A DNA stretch of 12,323 bases, taken from contig JADJFX010000029.1 in assembly GCA_016708345.1 (NCBI GenBank), positions 1 through 12,323 of the forward strand, given 5' to 3'. This document shows, in pieces, positions 6,264 through 11,982 of this stretch. The first letter of the stretch is position 1; every line of letters begins with the position of its first letter. Below the pieces are notes generated by a model. That model had not been told where the DNA came from. It saw only the letters and a list, made by a program, of their open reading frames with translations, and ran no database searches. The position numbers were made by a program, and so were the translations under genes. This stretch comes from Candidatus Rhodoferax bjergmarkensis. Its GTDB lineage: Bacteria > Pseudomonadota > Gammaproteobacteria > Burkholderiales > Burkholderiaceae_C.

Positions 6264-6292
6264 TTGCACAGCGCATTATGTAAGCGTAATAT
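6264..6292 (+). promoter_or_regulatory. Possible sigma70-like promoter before the scaffold gene
   Basis: A hexamer TTGCAC (6264-6269) is followed by exactly 17 bp and then TAATAT (6287-6292, 4 of 6 for a -10). TTGCAC is the same -35 hexamer as in the minus-strand operon promoter. It sits at the start of the largest non-coding gap in the late operon, directly after the preceding stop. It could raise scaffold and coat expression above that of the packaging genes, but the match is weak. Confidence 0.3.
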
Positions 6293-6304
6293 CTGTTACA
6301 CCGA

Positions 6305-6324
6305 CAGGCAGCGGTTACTGCCTG
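6305..6324 (+). other. RNA hairpin in the scaffold leader
   Basis: A perfect 7-bp stem (CAGGCAG 6305-6311 with CTGCCTG 6318-6324) closes a 6-nt loop. No T-run follows, so it is unlikely to be a complete intrinsic terminator. A processing or stability element is more likely. Confidence 0.4.
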
Positions 6325-6355
6325 AATCGTCGAGATGACGAACCATCCCAGCACA

Positions 6356-6382
6356 CACGGCCTCGCTATTAGGCTGGCCGTG
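6356..6382 (+). other. Second RNA hairpin in the scaffold leader, near the start codon
   Basis: A 7-bp stem (CACGGCC 6356-6362 with GGCCGTG 6376-6382) encloses 13 nt. An alternative inner pairing is GCCT with AGGC (6360-6363 with 6371-6374). The 3' arm ends 4 nt before the CGGAG ribosome binding site at 6387-6391, so it could affect scaffold translation. Confidence 0.4.
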
Positions 6383-6398
6383 CCGACGGAGCCTCCAA

Positions 6399-7205
6399 AT
6401 GTCTGAACAAGACAGCGTTATTGACGCGCCCTTGACCGAACCCACTCCCGTTGAACAGGTCGCAACGGAACCGCAGGCTGATGCAGCCGACGACGCCACC
6501 AAAACGACAGACACCGCAGAACCGGGCGAAGGTCACGATGACCACGCAGACACCGACCCTGCCGAACTGCCGAAAGGCGTAAAGAAACGCATCGACACCC
6601 TGACACGCCAAAAGTACGAACGCGACGCCCGCATTGCCGAGCTTGAAGCAAAATTGGCCGCGCAACAACCGCAGTCGAAAGAGCCTCAGCCGCAGGACTT
6701 TGCCGACCTTGAAACGTATTTGGACGCGAAAGCTGAGCACCTTGCACAACAGAAATTCAGCACCGCCCAGAGAGCGACCGCACAACAGGCCGCGATTCAG
6801 GAAAAGGCTGAGAGCTTCAGTCAGCGCGCCGCGTCCATCCGGGCGACCGCGCCGGACTTTGATGCAGTGATAGCGGCAGTTCCGCCTGACCTGCTCAAGC
6901 CCGAAATGGCTGAAACGATTCTGGACATGGAAGAAGGGCCGCAGGTGGCTTATCACCTGGCGACAAACCTCCATGAGTGCGCCCGTATTGCCGCCATGTC
7001 AGGACGCCAGCAGGCGATGGAATTGGGAAAACTGGCCGCACGGCTGGTCTCCCAGAAAGTGGTTCCGAAACCGGCCCCGGCCCCGGCTCCGAGAGTTCGC
7101 ACCAACTCCGCCCCGGTCGAGAAAAGCGTCAGCCAGATGTCTGATGCCGAATATCGCGAGTTTCGACGGAAACAGGACATTGCAGCCGGTCGGCTGCGTC
7201 GATAA
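6399..7205 (+). CDS. Scaffolding protein
   Basis: This 268-aa protein sits directly before the coat gene, where P22 has its scaffold (gp8). Scaffolds line the inside of the prohead and leave before DNA enters. The sequence fits: an acidic, disordered N-terminus (about 1-50, rich in Glu, Asp, Thr, Pro and Ala), a helical coiled-coil stretch (GVKKRIDTLTRQKYERDARI and onward, about 59-92, then Gln/Ala-rich helices), an APDFD-containing helical core, a PAPAPAP linker at about 224-231, and a short basic C-terminal helix pair (YREFRRKQDIAAGRLRR). In P22 the basic C-terminal helix-turn-helix binds coat protein. The start has CGGAG 7 nt upstream. Sequence identity to gp8 is not obvious to me, so the call rests on position and architecture. 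Confidence 0.82.
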   Translation: MSEQDSVIDAPLTEPTPVEQVATEPQADAADDATKTTDTAEPGEGHDDHADTDPAELPKGVKKRIDTLTRQKYERDARIAELEAKLAAQQPQSKEPQPQDFADLETYLDAKAEHLAQQKFSTAQRATAQQAAIQEKAESFSQRAASIRATAPDFDAVIAAVPPDLLKPEMAETILDMEEGPQVAYHLATNLHECARIAAMSGRQQAMELGKLAARLVSQKVVPKPAPAPAPRVRTNSAPVEKSVSQMSDAEYREFRRKQDIAAGRLRR

Positions 7206-7226
7206 CTGAATTGAGAGGTAGACACC

Positions 7227-8441
7227 ATGTCTAATTCGTTTGTTGTAACCGATCTCGTGGCGCGTGAGGCGCTGCGTATTGCCCACGAAAAGCTGGCCTT
7301 CATCGGCACCGTTGACCGCCAGTACGACGAAACGTTCAAGGGCGACCCCAAGCACGGCGCGACCCTGCGCGTGAAGTCCCCGAACCAGTACACCCGCCGC
7401 CAGGGTTCGCGCATCATCGATGTGCAGGAACAGGCCGAAACCAGCCAGACCATCACCGTCGCCACCCAAGACGGCGTTGACATGGCGTTCAACTCTGATG
7501 AAATGTCCCTGATCACCCCGGACAACATCGGCGCCTTTTCCAAGTTGTACATTGAACCCGCCATGGCTGGCCTGCTGTCCGCCATCGAAGGCGACTTCAT
7601 CAGCTATGCCACCAAGAAGGTCTTCCAGCAAGTCGGCACGCCAGGCTCGCCGCCTTCCGACCTGGCTGCCATCGGTGCAGCCCGCGCCAAGCTGAACCAG
7701 CAACTGGCTCCGAAAGACGGAAATCGTTTCGTGCAGCTTGATTCCGTGACCTCCGGCGGTCTGGTGAACGGCCTGAAGGGCCTGTTCCAGGATTCGTCCC
7801 AGATCCGCGAGCAGTACCGCGAGGGTATGCTTGGCCGTACCGGCGGCGCTGATTTTTACGAAAACGACCGCATGTACGCCCACACCAACGGATCCAGCGA
7901 CAACACCGGCACCGTGAACGACACCGTCGCTTCCGGCGATACCTCGGTGACACTGGCCAGCATGGGCGTGAGCAAGACCATCGAGGCTGGCTCCATCATC
8001 ACCTTCGCTGGCTGCTACGATGTTCACCCGGAAACCAAGCAGGCTTACAGCCATCTGAAGCAATTCGTCGTGACCGCTGACGTGGACACCAATGGTGCCG
8101 AAGCTGTGACCGTTGCCATTTCCCCGGCCATCATCACCACCGGCGCGCGTCAGAACTGCTCTGCTGTTCCGACCAACGGCGGCGCGGCGCTGATCTCCGG
8201 CTCTGCTTCGACGAGCTACCTGCAAAACCTGATGTACCACAAGGAAGCATTCCAGTTCATCACGGCCCCGTTGCCGCTGATGGGCGATTCGCTGACCTGT
8301 AGCCGTCGGGAGCAAGAAGGTCTGTCGCTGCGCGTCTGGCAGGCGTCTGACATCATCAACGACCGGATGTTGATGCGTATCGACATCCTGTACGGGATGG
8401 CCGCCCTGCGCCCCGAGTGGGCGTGCCGTATCACCAATTGA
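7227..8441 (+). CDS. Major capsid (coat) protein, P22 gp5-like
   Basis: This 404-aa protein fits the P22 coat family (430 aa in P22), an HK97-fold shell protein. The N-terminal region (MSNSFVVTDLVAREALRIAHEKLAFIGTV; then DGVDMAFNSDEM) and the C-terminal end (DRMLMRIDILYGMAALRPEWACRI, compare the P22 CRIALWYGVNATRPE region) show the family pattern. Between about residues 225 and 325 is a beta-rich stretch (GDTSVTLASMGVSKTIEAGS; ITFAGCYDVHPETKQAYSHL; VTVAISPAIITTGA) corresponding to the inserted I-domain. A strong ribosome binding site (GAGAGGT) is 7 nt before the ATG. Codons are strongly biased to C and G at third positions, as expected for the most abundant virion protein. A GAAA-loop hairpin follows the stop. 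Confidence 0.92.
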   Translation: MSNSFVVTDLVAREALRIAHEKLAFIGTVDRQYDETFKGDPKHGATLRVKSPNQYTRRQGSRIIDVQEQAETSQTITVATQDGVDMAFNSDEMSLITPDNIGAFSKLYIEPAMAGLLSAIEGDFISYATKKVFQQVGTPGSPPSDLAAIGAARAKLNQQLAPKDGNRFVQLDSVTSGGLVNGLKGLFQDSSQIREQYREGMLGRTGGADFYENDRMYAHTNGSSDNTGTVNDTVASGDTSVTLASMGVSKTIEAGSIITFAGCYDVHPETKQAYSHLKQFVVTADVDTNGAEAVTVAISPAIITTGARQNCSAVPTNGGAALISGSASTSYLQNLMYHKEAFQFITAPLPLMGDSLTCSRREQEGLSLRVWQASDIINDRMLMRIDILYGMAALRPEWACRITN

Positions 8442-8446
8442 TGCAA

Positions 8447-8464
8447 GGGCCGGGAAACCGGCCC
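8447..8464 (+). terminator. GAAA tetraloop hairpin after the coat gene
   Basis: A perfect 7-bp GC stem (GGGCCGG 8447-8453 with CCGGCCC 8458-8464) closes a GNRA tetraloop, GAAA, five bases after the coat stop codon. The following bases (GTTATCC) are a poor T-run, so it may be a leaky terminator or a 3' stabiliser. Either would separate coat from downstream expression. Confidence 0.5.
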
Positions 8465-8493
8465 GTTATCCACTGATTGCGAGGTAATACGCC

Positions 8494-8823
8494 ATGACTT
8501 CTCTGGCTACTGAATACGAAAGCTGTTTTGCTGGCACTCCCGACGGCGGCCAGGTTGGTACGTCCGCTACCGAACTGGTCGGTTTCTGGGGCGCAACCCC
8601 GGTCGACCAGCCCGCCGCGCTGACTGCCCAACTGACCAGCATCACCCACACCGCTCCCGGAACTCCGGATTACGCGATTCAAGACCTGACAAACTCCAGC
8701 GCCTACGGTTTTGTGACCAAGGACGAGGGAAACACCGTCCTGTCGGTAATCGCTAACCTGCAAGCCCGTCTTGCTCAAGTTGAAGCCCGTCTGGAAGAGT
8801 GCGGCCTTATCGCCGCCAACTGA
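8494..8823 (+). CDS. Small virion protein with C-terminal coiled coil, head-fibre type
   Basis: This 109-aa protein has a low-charge N-terminal half (ATELVGFWGATPVDQPAALT, about 26-45), then a TAPGTPDYAIQDLT stretch and GFVTKDEGNTVLSVI, and ends with a heptad-like helix (VIANLQARLAQVEARLEECG). The pattern GFxGxTPVxQPA followed by a final trimer-forming helix is, from memory, common in small phage head-fibre or decoration proteins; the exact role here is inferred. GAGGT sits about 8 nt before the ATG. It directly follows the coat gene in a place where P22 has no gene, so it is probably a surface or vertex protein of the head. Confidence 0.65.
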   Translation: MTSLATEYESCFAGTPDGGQVGTSATELVGFWGATPVDQPAALTAQLTSITHTAPGTPDYAIQDLTNSSAYGFVTKDEGNTVLSVIANLQARLAQVEARLEECGLIAAN

Positions 8824-8865
8824 TCCACCGGCCACGGACGGCCCTAATTTCACCGGAGATTGCAG

Positions 8866-9057
8866 ATGGCGACGATTATCGCGCACCCGCAACACGGAAA
8901 GATGTTCGTTTACTCGCAGGCTGAGATTGACCGACATGCCGCGCTTGGCTGGTCGGTATGGGTCAAGCCTGATCCGGTTCCGGTTGTTGAGCCTGAACCT
9001 GAGCAAGACGCAGAACCTGAACAGCCGCGCCGTCGTGGCCGCCCGAGGAAAGCATGA
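8866..9057 (+). CDS. Small phage protein with AT-hook-like basic tail
   Basis: This 63-aa protein starts at ATG 8866 with GGAG 7 nt upstream; a TTG two codons earlier is less likely. The N-terminal 35 residues (MATIIAHPQHGKMFVYSQAE, then ALGWSVWVKP) form a small domain. Next comes an acidic Pro/Glu run (about 39-54) and a basic end, PRRRGRPRKA. RGRP is the core of AT-hook DNA-binding motifs, and the combination of a small domain, acidic linker and RGRPRK end recurs in small phage proteins near head-tail genes. It could contact DNA at the portal vertex or help head completion, but this is speculative. Its TGA overlaps the next ATG (ATGA). Confidence 0.6.
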   Translation: MATIIAHPQHGKMFVYSQAEIDRHAALGWSVWVKPDPVPVVEPEPEQDAEPEQPRRRGRPRKA

Positions 9058-9749
9058 CCGCAAACGACATGATCCGTCAGGCGCTCCGCATGGCTGGCGT
9101 GCTGGCATCTGAGGAAACGCCGACGGCTGTCATGGCGGCTGACGGGCTGGTTACCCTGAACAACCTGCTGCAATCCATGGGCGCAACCGCGTTCGGTTCC
9201 GTATCCTGGCCGCAGACATCCTTCGCGCTCACCGCCAACGATGGCAGCTACACCATCGGCGCGAGTGGCGACATAAACACCCAGCGACCGACCGCCATCT
9301 ATGAGGCGCATGTCAGTTATGGCGGTGTCGATTACCCGCTCAAGCCGATGGCGCTGGAGGATTACGAGCGGATCAGCATCAAGGGCATTTCCGGCATCCC
9401 CGAATCCATCACCATCCGGCCCGGCTACCCGCTGTCAACGCTGCTGATTTACCCGGCCCCGTCCGATGTAATGACGTTGGTTATTGACCGCGTCGCCCCG
9501 GTGGCTGATTACGCGCTGAATGACACACTGAGCATTCCCGCGCACTGGAACCGAGGCATTCGTGCCCTGCTGGCGGCCGAATACTGCGCGGAATATGGCA
9601 TTGAACCCGCCGCCGCCATTGTCGCCATCGCCAACGATGGCAAGCGCGTCATTCTGCGGTCGAATATCCAGATTCCGGATGCCCAGTTTGACCCGCTGCT
9701 GATGCGGTCGAGCCACACGTCCGGCTATCCTGAAATCTTGAAGGGCTGA
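9054..9749 (+). CDS. Tail accessory factor / head-to-tail adaptor, P22 gp4-like
   Basis: This 231-aa protein begins with the helical pattern common to P22 gp4-type adaptors (MTANDMIRQALRMAGVLASE, then ADGLVTLNNLLQSM). A beta-rich middle (residues about 60-150, including YEAHVSYGGVDYPLKPMALE and TLLIYPAPSDVMTLVI) is followed by a helix-rich end (WNRGIRALLAAEYCAEYGIE). In P22, gp4 is the first tail protein to bind the portal after packaging. This one is longer than P22 gp4 (166 aa), as in many related podophages. It starts in an ATGA overlap with the previous gene and lies directly before the gp10-like gene, the P22 order. Confidence 0.78.
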   Translation: MTANDMIRQALRMAGVLASEETPTAVMAADGLVTLNNLLQSMGATAFGSVSWPQTSFALTANDGSYTIGASGDINTQRPTAIYEAHVSYGGVDYPLKPMALEDYERISIKGISGIPESITIRPGYPLSTLLIYPAPSDVMTLVIDRVAPVADYALNDTLSIPAHWNRGIRALLAAEYCAEYGIEPAAAIVAIANDGKRVILRSNIQIPDAQFDPLLMRSSHTSGYPEILKG

Positions 9750-9751
9750 CC

Positions 9752-10408
9752 ATGCGCATCTCACTGGCTGGCGGACAAAACAAGCGGTTTAGCGTCAATC
9801 AGGACGCGCAGACGCTGGTCAATCTGTATCTGGACGTTGATAACGAGGAGCAGGAAACAAGCCCGGCCATGTACAAGGTTCCCGGCAAATCCACGTTTTC
9901 GGCAGTTGGAAGCGGCCCGATCCACGCGTTGATCGAGTTCGGTGGGGCGGTACTGGCGGTATCGAATGACGACGTTTACCGCATCGACAGCAATGGCAAC
10001 GAAACGTTGATCGGGTCAATATCGTTTCTGGATCCGTCGGTTGCCTGTTCCAAAAACCGCTATCAGGCCATTTTTGTCACGGATTCCGGCGCATGGGTCA
10101 GCAACGGAACTTCATTGACTCAGGTCACCGATCCCGACTATCCGGGGTCTGTCAGCGTGGATTACCTGGGAGGCTATTTCATTTTCGCCATCCCCGACAG
10201 TCAGCAGTTCTACATCAGCGCGCTCGACAACGGCAGCAGTTATGACGCACTGGATTACGCGCAGGCAGAATCAAACGTCGACAACATCGTGACCCCGATT
10301 GTTGACCATGAAGAGGTCTGGTTGTTCGGCACAGATTCGACGGAAGTCTGGCTATATCTCAGGCGCGTCCGATTTCCCGCTGGCCCGCAGACAGGGCGCG
10401 ACAATTGA
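9752..10408 (+). CDS. N-terminal fragment of the gp10-like protein
   Basis: This is the uninterrupted first reading frame (218 codons plus stop). The first 202 residues are genuine: MRISLAGGQNKRFSVNQDAQ with LVNLYLDVDNEEQ matches the N-terminal pattern of the family, followed by repeated beta strands (VSNDDVYRIDSNGNETLIGS; FVTDSGAWVSNG; LGGYFIFAIPDSQQFYIS) expected of the propeller-like hub. The last 16 residues, LRRVRFPAGPQTGRDN, are out of frame and not family sequence. Confidence 0.55.
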   Translation: MRISLAGGQNKRFSVNQDAQTLVNLYLDVDNEEQETSPAMYKVPGKSTFSAVGSGPIHALIEFGGAVLAVSNDDVYRIDSNGNETLIGSISFLDPSVACSKNRYQAIFVTDSGAWVSNGTSLTQVTDPDYPGSVSVDYLGGYFIFAIPDSQQFYISALDNGSSYDALDYAQAESNVDNIVTPIVDHEEVWLFGTDSTEVWLYLRRVRFPAGPQTGRDN

Positions 10409-11163
10409 GGTCGGTTGCGCGGCGCGGAGATCCGTGGCGCTGGCCGACAATACGATTTTCTGGCTCCGGGCGCAATCGTTCTGGCGCTGGCGTTGTCTAT
10501 CGCGCCGACGGCTACAACCCGCAGATCATCAGCAATCGCGGCATCGAGTATGAGATTTCGCGGATGTCGCAGATTGATGACGCCATTGCCTACACCTATC
10601 AGGACTCCGGTCACACGTTCTATGTGCTGACATTTCCGGTTGGCGGGAAAACGTTTGTCTACGATGCGTCGGTTCAAGACCCCGGCAAGGCGTGGCACGT
10701 CCGCGAGACCTACGGCAAAGGCCGTGACCGGGGGAACTGCCACGTTTTCGCATTCAACAAGCATCTCGTTGGGGATTTTGAAGCCGGCGTCATCTGGGAG
10801 TTGAGCCGCGACGTTTTCAGCGATGGCGGACTGCCGATAGCCTGGGAACGGACGTTTCCGCGCATCGTCTCGGATTTCAAGCGACTGTTTTTCCGAGAAT
10901 TGACGGTAAACATTGAGCGAGGCGTCGGCCTGACAAACGGCGATGACCCCAAAATATACATGGACTGGTCAGACGACGGCGGCCACACGTGGTCAAGCAA
11001 GCGCGAGGCCAGCATGGGGACAGTCGGCAACTACCTGCCGATGGTGGTTTTTAACCGGTTGGGTTCGGCCCGTGAGCGATTATTCCGGTTGTCCGGATCC
11101 GACAGCGTGAAAACCGTCATCCTCGGCGCATATGTCGATGTCGACAAAGGAAACCACCCATGA
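10405..11163 (+). CDS. C-terminal fragment of the gp10-like protein
   Basis: This reading frame is open from ATG 10405 (252 codons plus stop), but only residues after base 10468 are family-like. It carries the beta-rich C-terminal half: TYQDSGHTFYVLTFPVGGKT, YDASVQDPGKAWHVRETYG (compare P22 gp10 LVYDASSSQNGPQWCV), the VGDFEAGVIWELS block, MDWSDDGGHTWS, and FRLSGSDSVKTVILGAYVDV at the end. The stop overlaps the next ATG (ATGA). There is no independent ribosome binding site at 10405, so it is unlikely to be a gene in its own right. Confidence 0.5.
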   Translation: MRSVARRGDPWRWPTIRFSGSGRNRSGAGVVYRADGYNPQIISNRGIEYEISRMSQIDDAIAYTYQDSGHTFYVLTFPVGGKTFVYDASVQDPGKAWHVRETYGKGRDRGNCHVFAFNKHLVGDFEAGVIWELSRDVFSDGGLPIAWERTFPRIVSDFKRLFFRELTVNIERGVGLTNGDDPKIYMDWSDDGGHTWSSKREASMGTVGNYLPMVVFNRLGSARERLFRLSGSDSVKTVILGAYVDVDKGNHP

Positions 11164-11522
11164 CGACCATCATCCCGCCGCCACCTGACCCAAGAGACAA
11201 CAGGGCGTTTCGCGATTGGCTGTATAAGGTCTATGCCGCGATCAATGGATTGGACCCATCAGCAGACATGACCGGCGCGGAGGATTCCCCGCCCGTTGCC
11301 GGAGTCGCTGATCTTGCTGTCACGTCAAGGATGGCCTCCGACTCAATAATGCTGGCTATGCGCGCGGATGTTGATCGAATCAGGGCAGACGTTGACCGGC
11401 TTATGCTGATGATTGCTCCGATGGCTGATGCGCCCGACCAGTTGCGCGCAACTGTACAGGCCGCACAGGCAAACATCGGTGCTATCCAAAAACGAATTGA
11501 CGAGGTGATGATATGGCAGTAA
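11160..11522 (+). CDS. Small virion protein with coiled coil, in the tail-needle position
   Basis: This 120-aa protein starts at ATG 11160 in an ATGA overlap with the gp10-like stop. It opens with a proline run (IIPPPPDPRDN), a short FRDWLYKVYAAINGL helix, a linker, then a helix with repeated RADVDR units (about 70-80; DRIRADVDRLMLMI), and ends in another helix (VQAAQANIGAIQKRIDEVMI). The heptad-like hydrophobic spacing suggests a trimeric coiled coil. In P22 the next gene after gp10 encodes the trimeric needle gp26 (233 aa). This protein is far shorter and shows no clear gp26 likeness, so needle function is only a positional guess. Confidence 0.55.
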   Translation: MTTIIPPPPDPRDNRAFRDWLYKVYAAINGLDPSADMTGAEDSPPVAGVADLAVTSRMASDSIMLAMRADVDRIRADVDRLMLMIAPMADAPDQLRATVQAAQANIGAIQKRIDEVMIWQ

Positions 11523-11847
11523 CACCAAAAAAACTGGTTGCGGCCCAGCAGTTGACCGCATCGGCGGCTACATAATACGGCGACTGAATGTTACGGCGCG
11601 GATTGACAATTTCACGCTGACCAACACGGATTCATCGGCGCGGACGGTGGATGTCCATATCATCGCGCCTGCCGGGTCCGCAACAGCGGCAAACAAGATC
11701 ATTGACGCCAAGTCCATCTCGGCACATGAGACGTACACCTGTCCGGAGATGATCGGCAAATACATCCCGTCTGGTTATTTCATCCAGGCGCTGGCGAGCA
11801 CGGCAACGGTGGTGACAATTGATGTCAACGGCATCGAGATCACCTGA
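11513..11847 (+). pseudogene. Small virion structural protein, frame broken near 11573
   Basis: ATG 11513 opens MAVTPKKLVAAQQLTASAAT and meets TAA at 11573. The rest of the protein (ARIDNFTLTNTDSSARTVDV, then HIIAPAGSATAANKIIDAKS, ETYTCPEMIGKYIPSGYFIQ, ending VNGIEIT) is in the frame one base earlier and runs to the TGA at 11845-11847. Restoring one missing base near 11573 gives about 111 aa and removes the stop. The layout (TPK start, TNT strand, APAGS, SISAHETYTCPE, GIEIT end) resembles a small beta-sandwich virion protein common in phages, as far as I recall. Alternatively, a -1 slip at the A7 run at 11527-11533 would also join the frames. Its start overlaps the previous gene by 10 nt. Confidence 0.65.
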
Positions 11848-11854
11848 CGTTGTA

Positions 11855-11971
11855 ATGGCTGCGTGGGATGCCAGTAAATGGCAATTCCCGACCGGCTACA
11901 CGATAAACGATTTCATTGCCGACGCCGGTACGGTGCTGACCATCAGCGCGGGCGGGATTGAGATTGCATGA
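11855..11971 (+). CDS. 38-aa ORF repeating the C-terminus of the preceding protein
   Basis: ATG 11855 to TGA 11971 gives MAAWDASKWQFPTGYTINDF followed by IADAGTVLTISAGGIEIA. The last 30 residues align with the end of the preceding broken gene: GKYIPSGYFIQALASTATVV then TIDVNGIEIT. Shared features are P(S/T)GY, a hydrophobic helix-like segment, TVVTI against TVLTI, and the GIEI ending. No clear ribosome binding site precedes it. It is probably the remnant of a duplicated copy that lost its N-terminal domain, or a very small expressed protein. The gap to the previous stop is only 7 nt. Confidence 0.4.
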   Translation: MAAWDASKWQFPTGYTINDFIADAGTVLTISAGGIEIA

Positions 11972-11982
11972 GGGCTTGAGCC

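Larger units (their letters stand above)
9752..11163 (+). pseudogene. Packaged DNA stabilization protein, P22 gp10-like, broken by two frameshifts
   Basis: In P22, gp10 forms the tail hub below gp4 and holds packaged DNA in. Here the gene is split over three frames. Frame one gives 202 codons to 10357 (ending EVWLY). Skipping one base near 10358 continues as SGASDFPLARRQGATIEVG (36 codons, 10359-10466). Skipping one base near 10467 continues as GRNRSGAGVVYRADGYNPQ to the stop at 11161-11163 (231 codons). The joined protein is 469 aa; P22 gp10 is 472 aa. Sequence logic supports this: the middle frame supplies the link between the WLFG..STEVWLY block and the VVYRADGYNP block. Either the sequence carries two extra C bases or the gene is truly inactivated. 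An inactive gp10 would prevent stable virions. Confidence 0.8.

Noticed and set aside
6999..8315. Long minus-strand ORF (438 codons) opposite scaffold and coat genes
   Set aside because: It crosses two well-supported genes antisense, has low-complexity translation and no recognisable motif. It is explained by GC-rich third positions in the coat gene.
8826..8843. GGCC-loop-GGCC hairpin before the 63-aa gene
   Set aside because: The stem is only about 4 bp and is expected by chance in GC-rich sequence.
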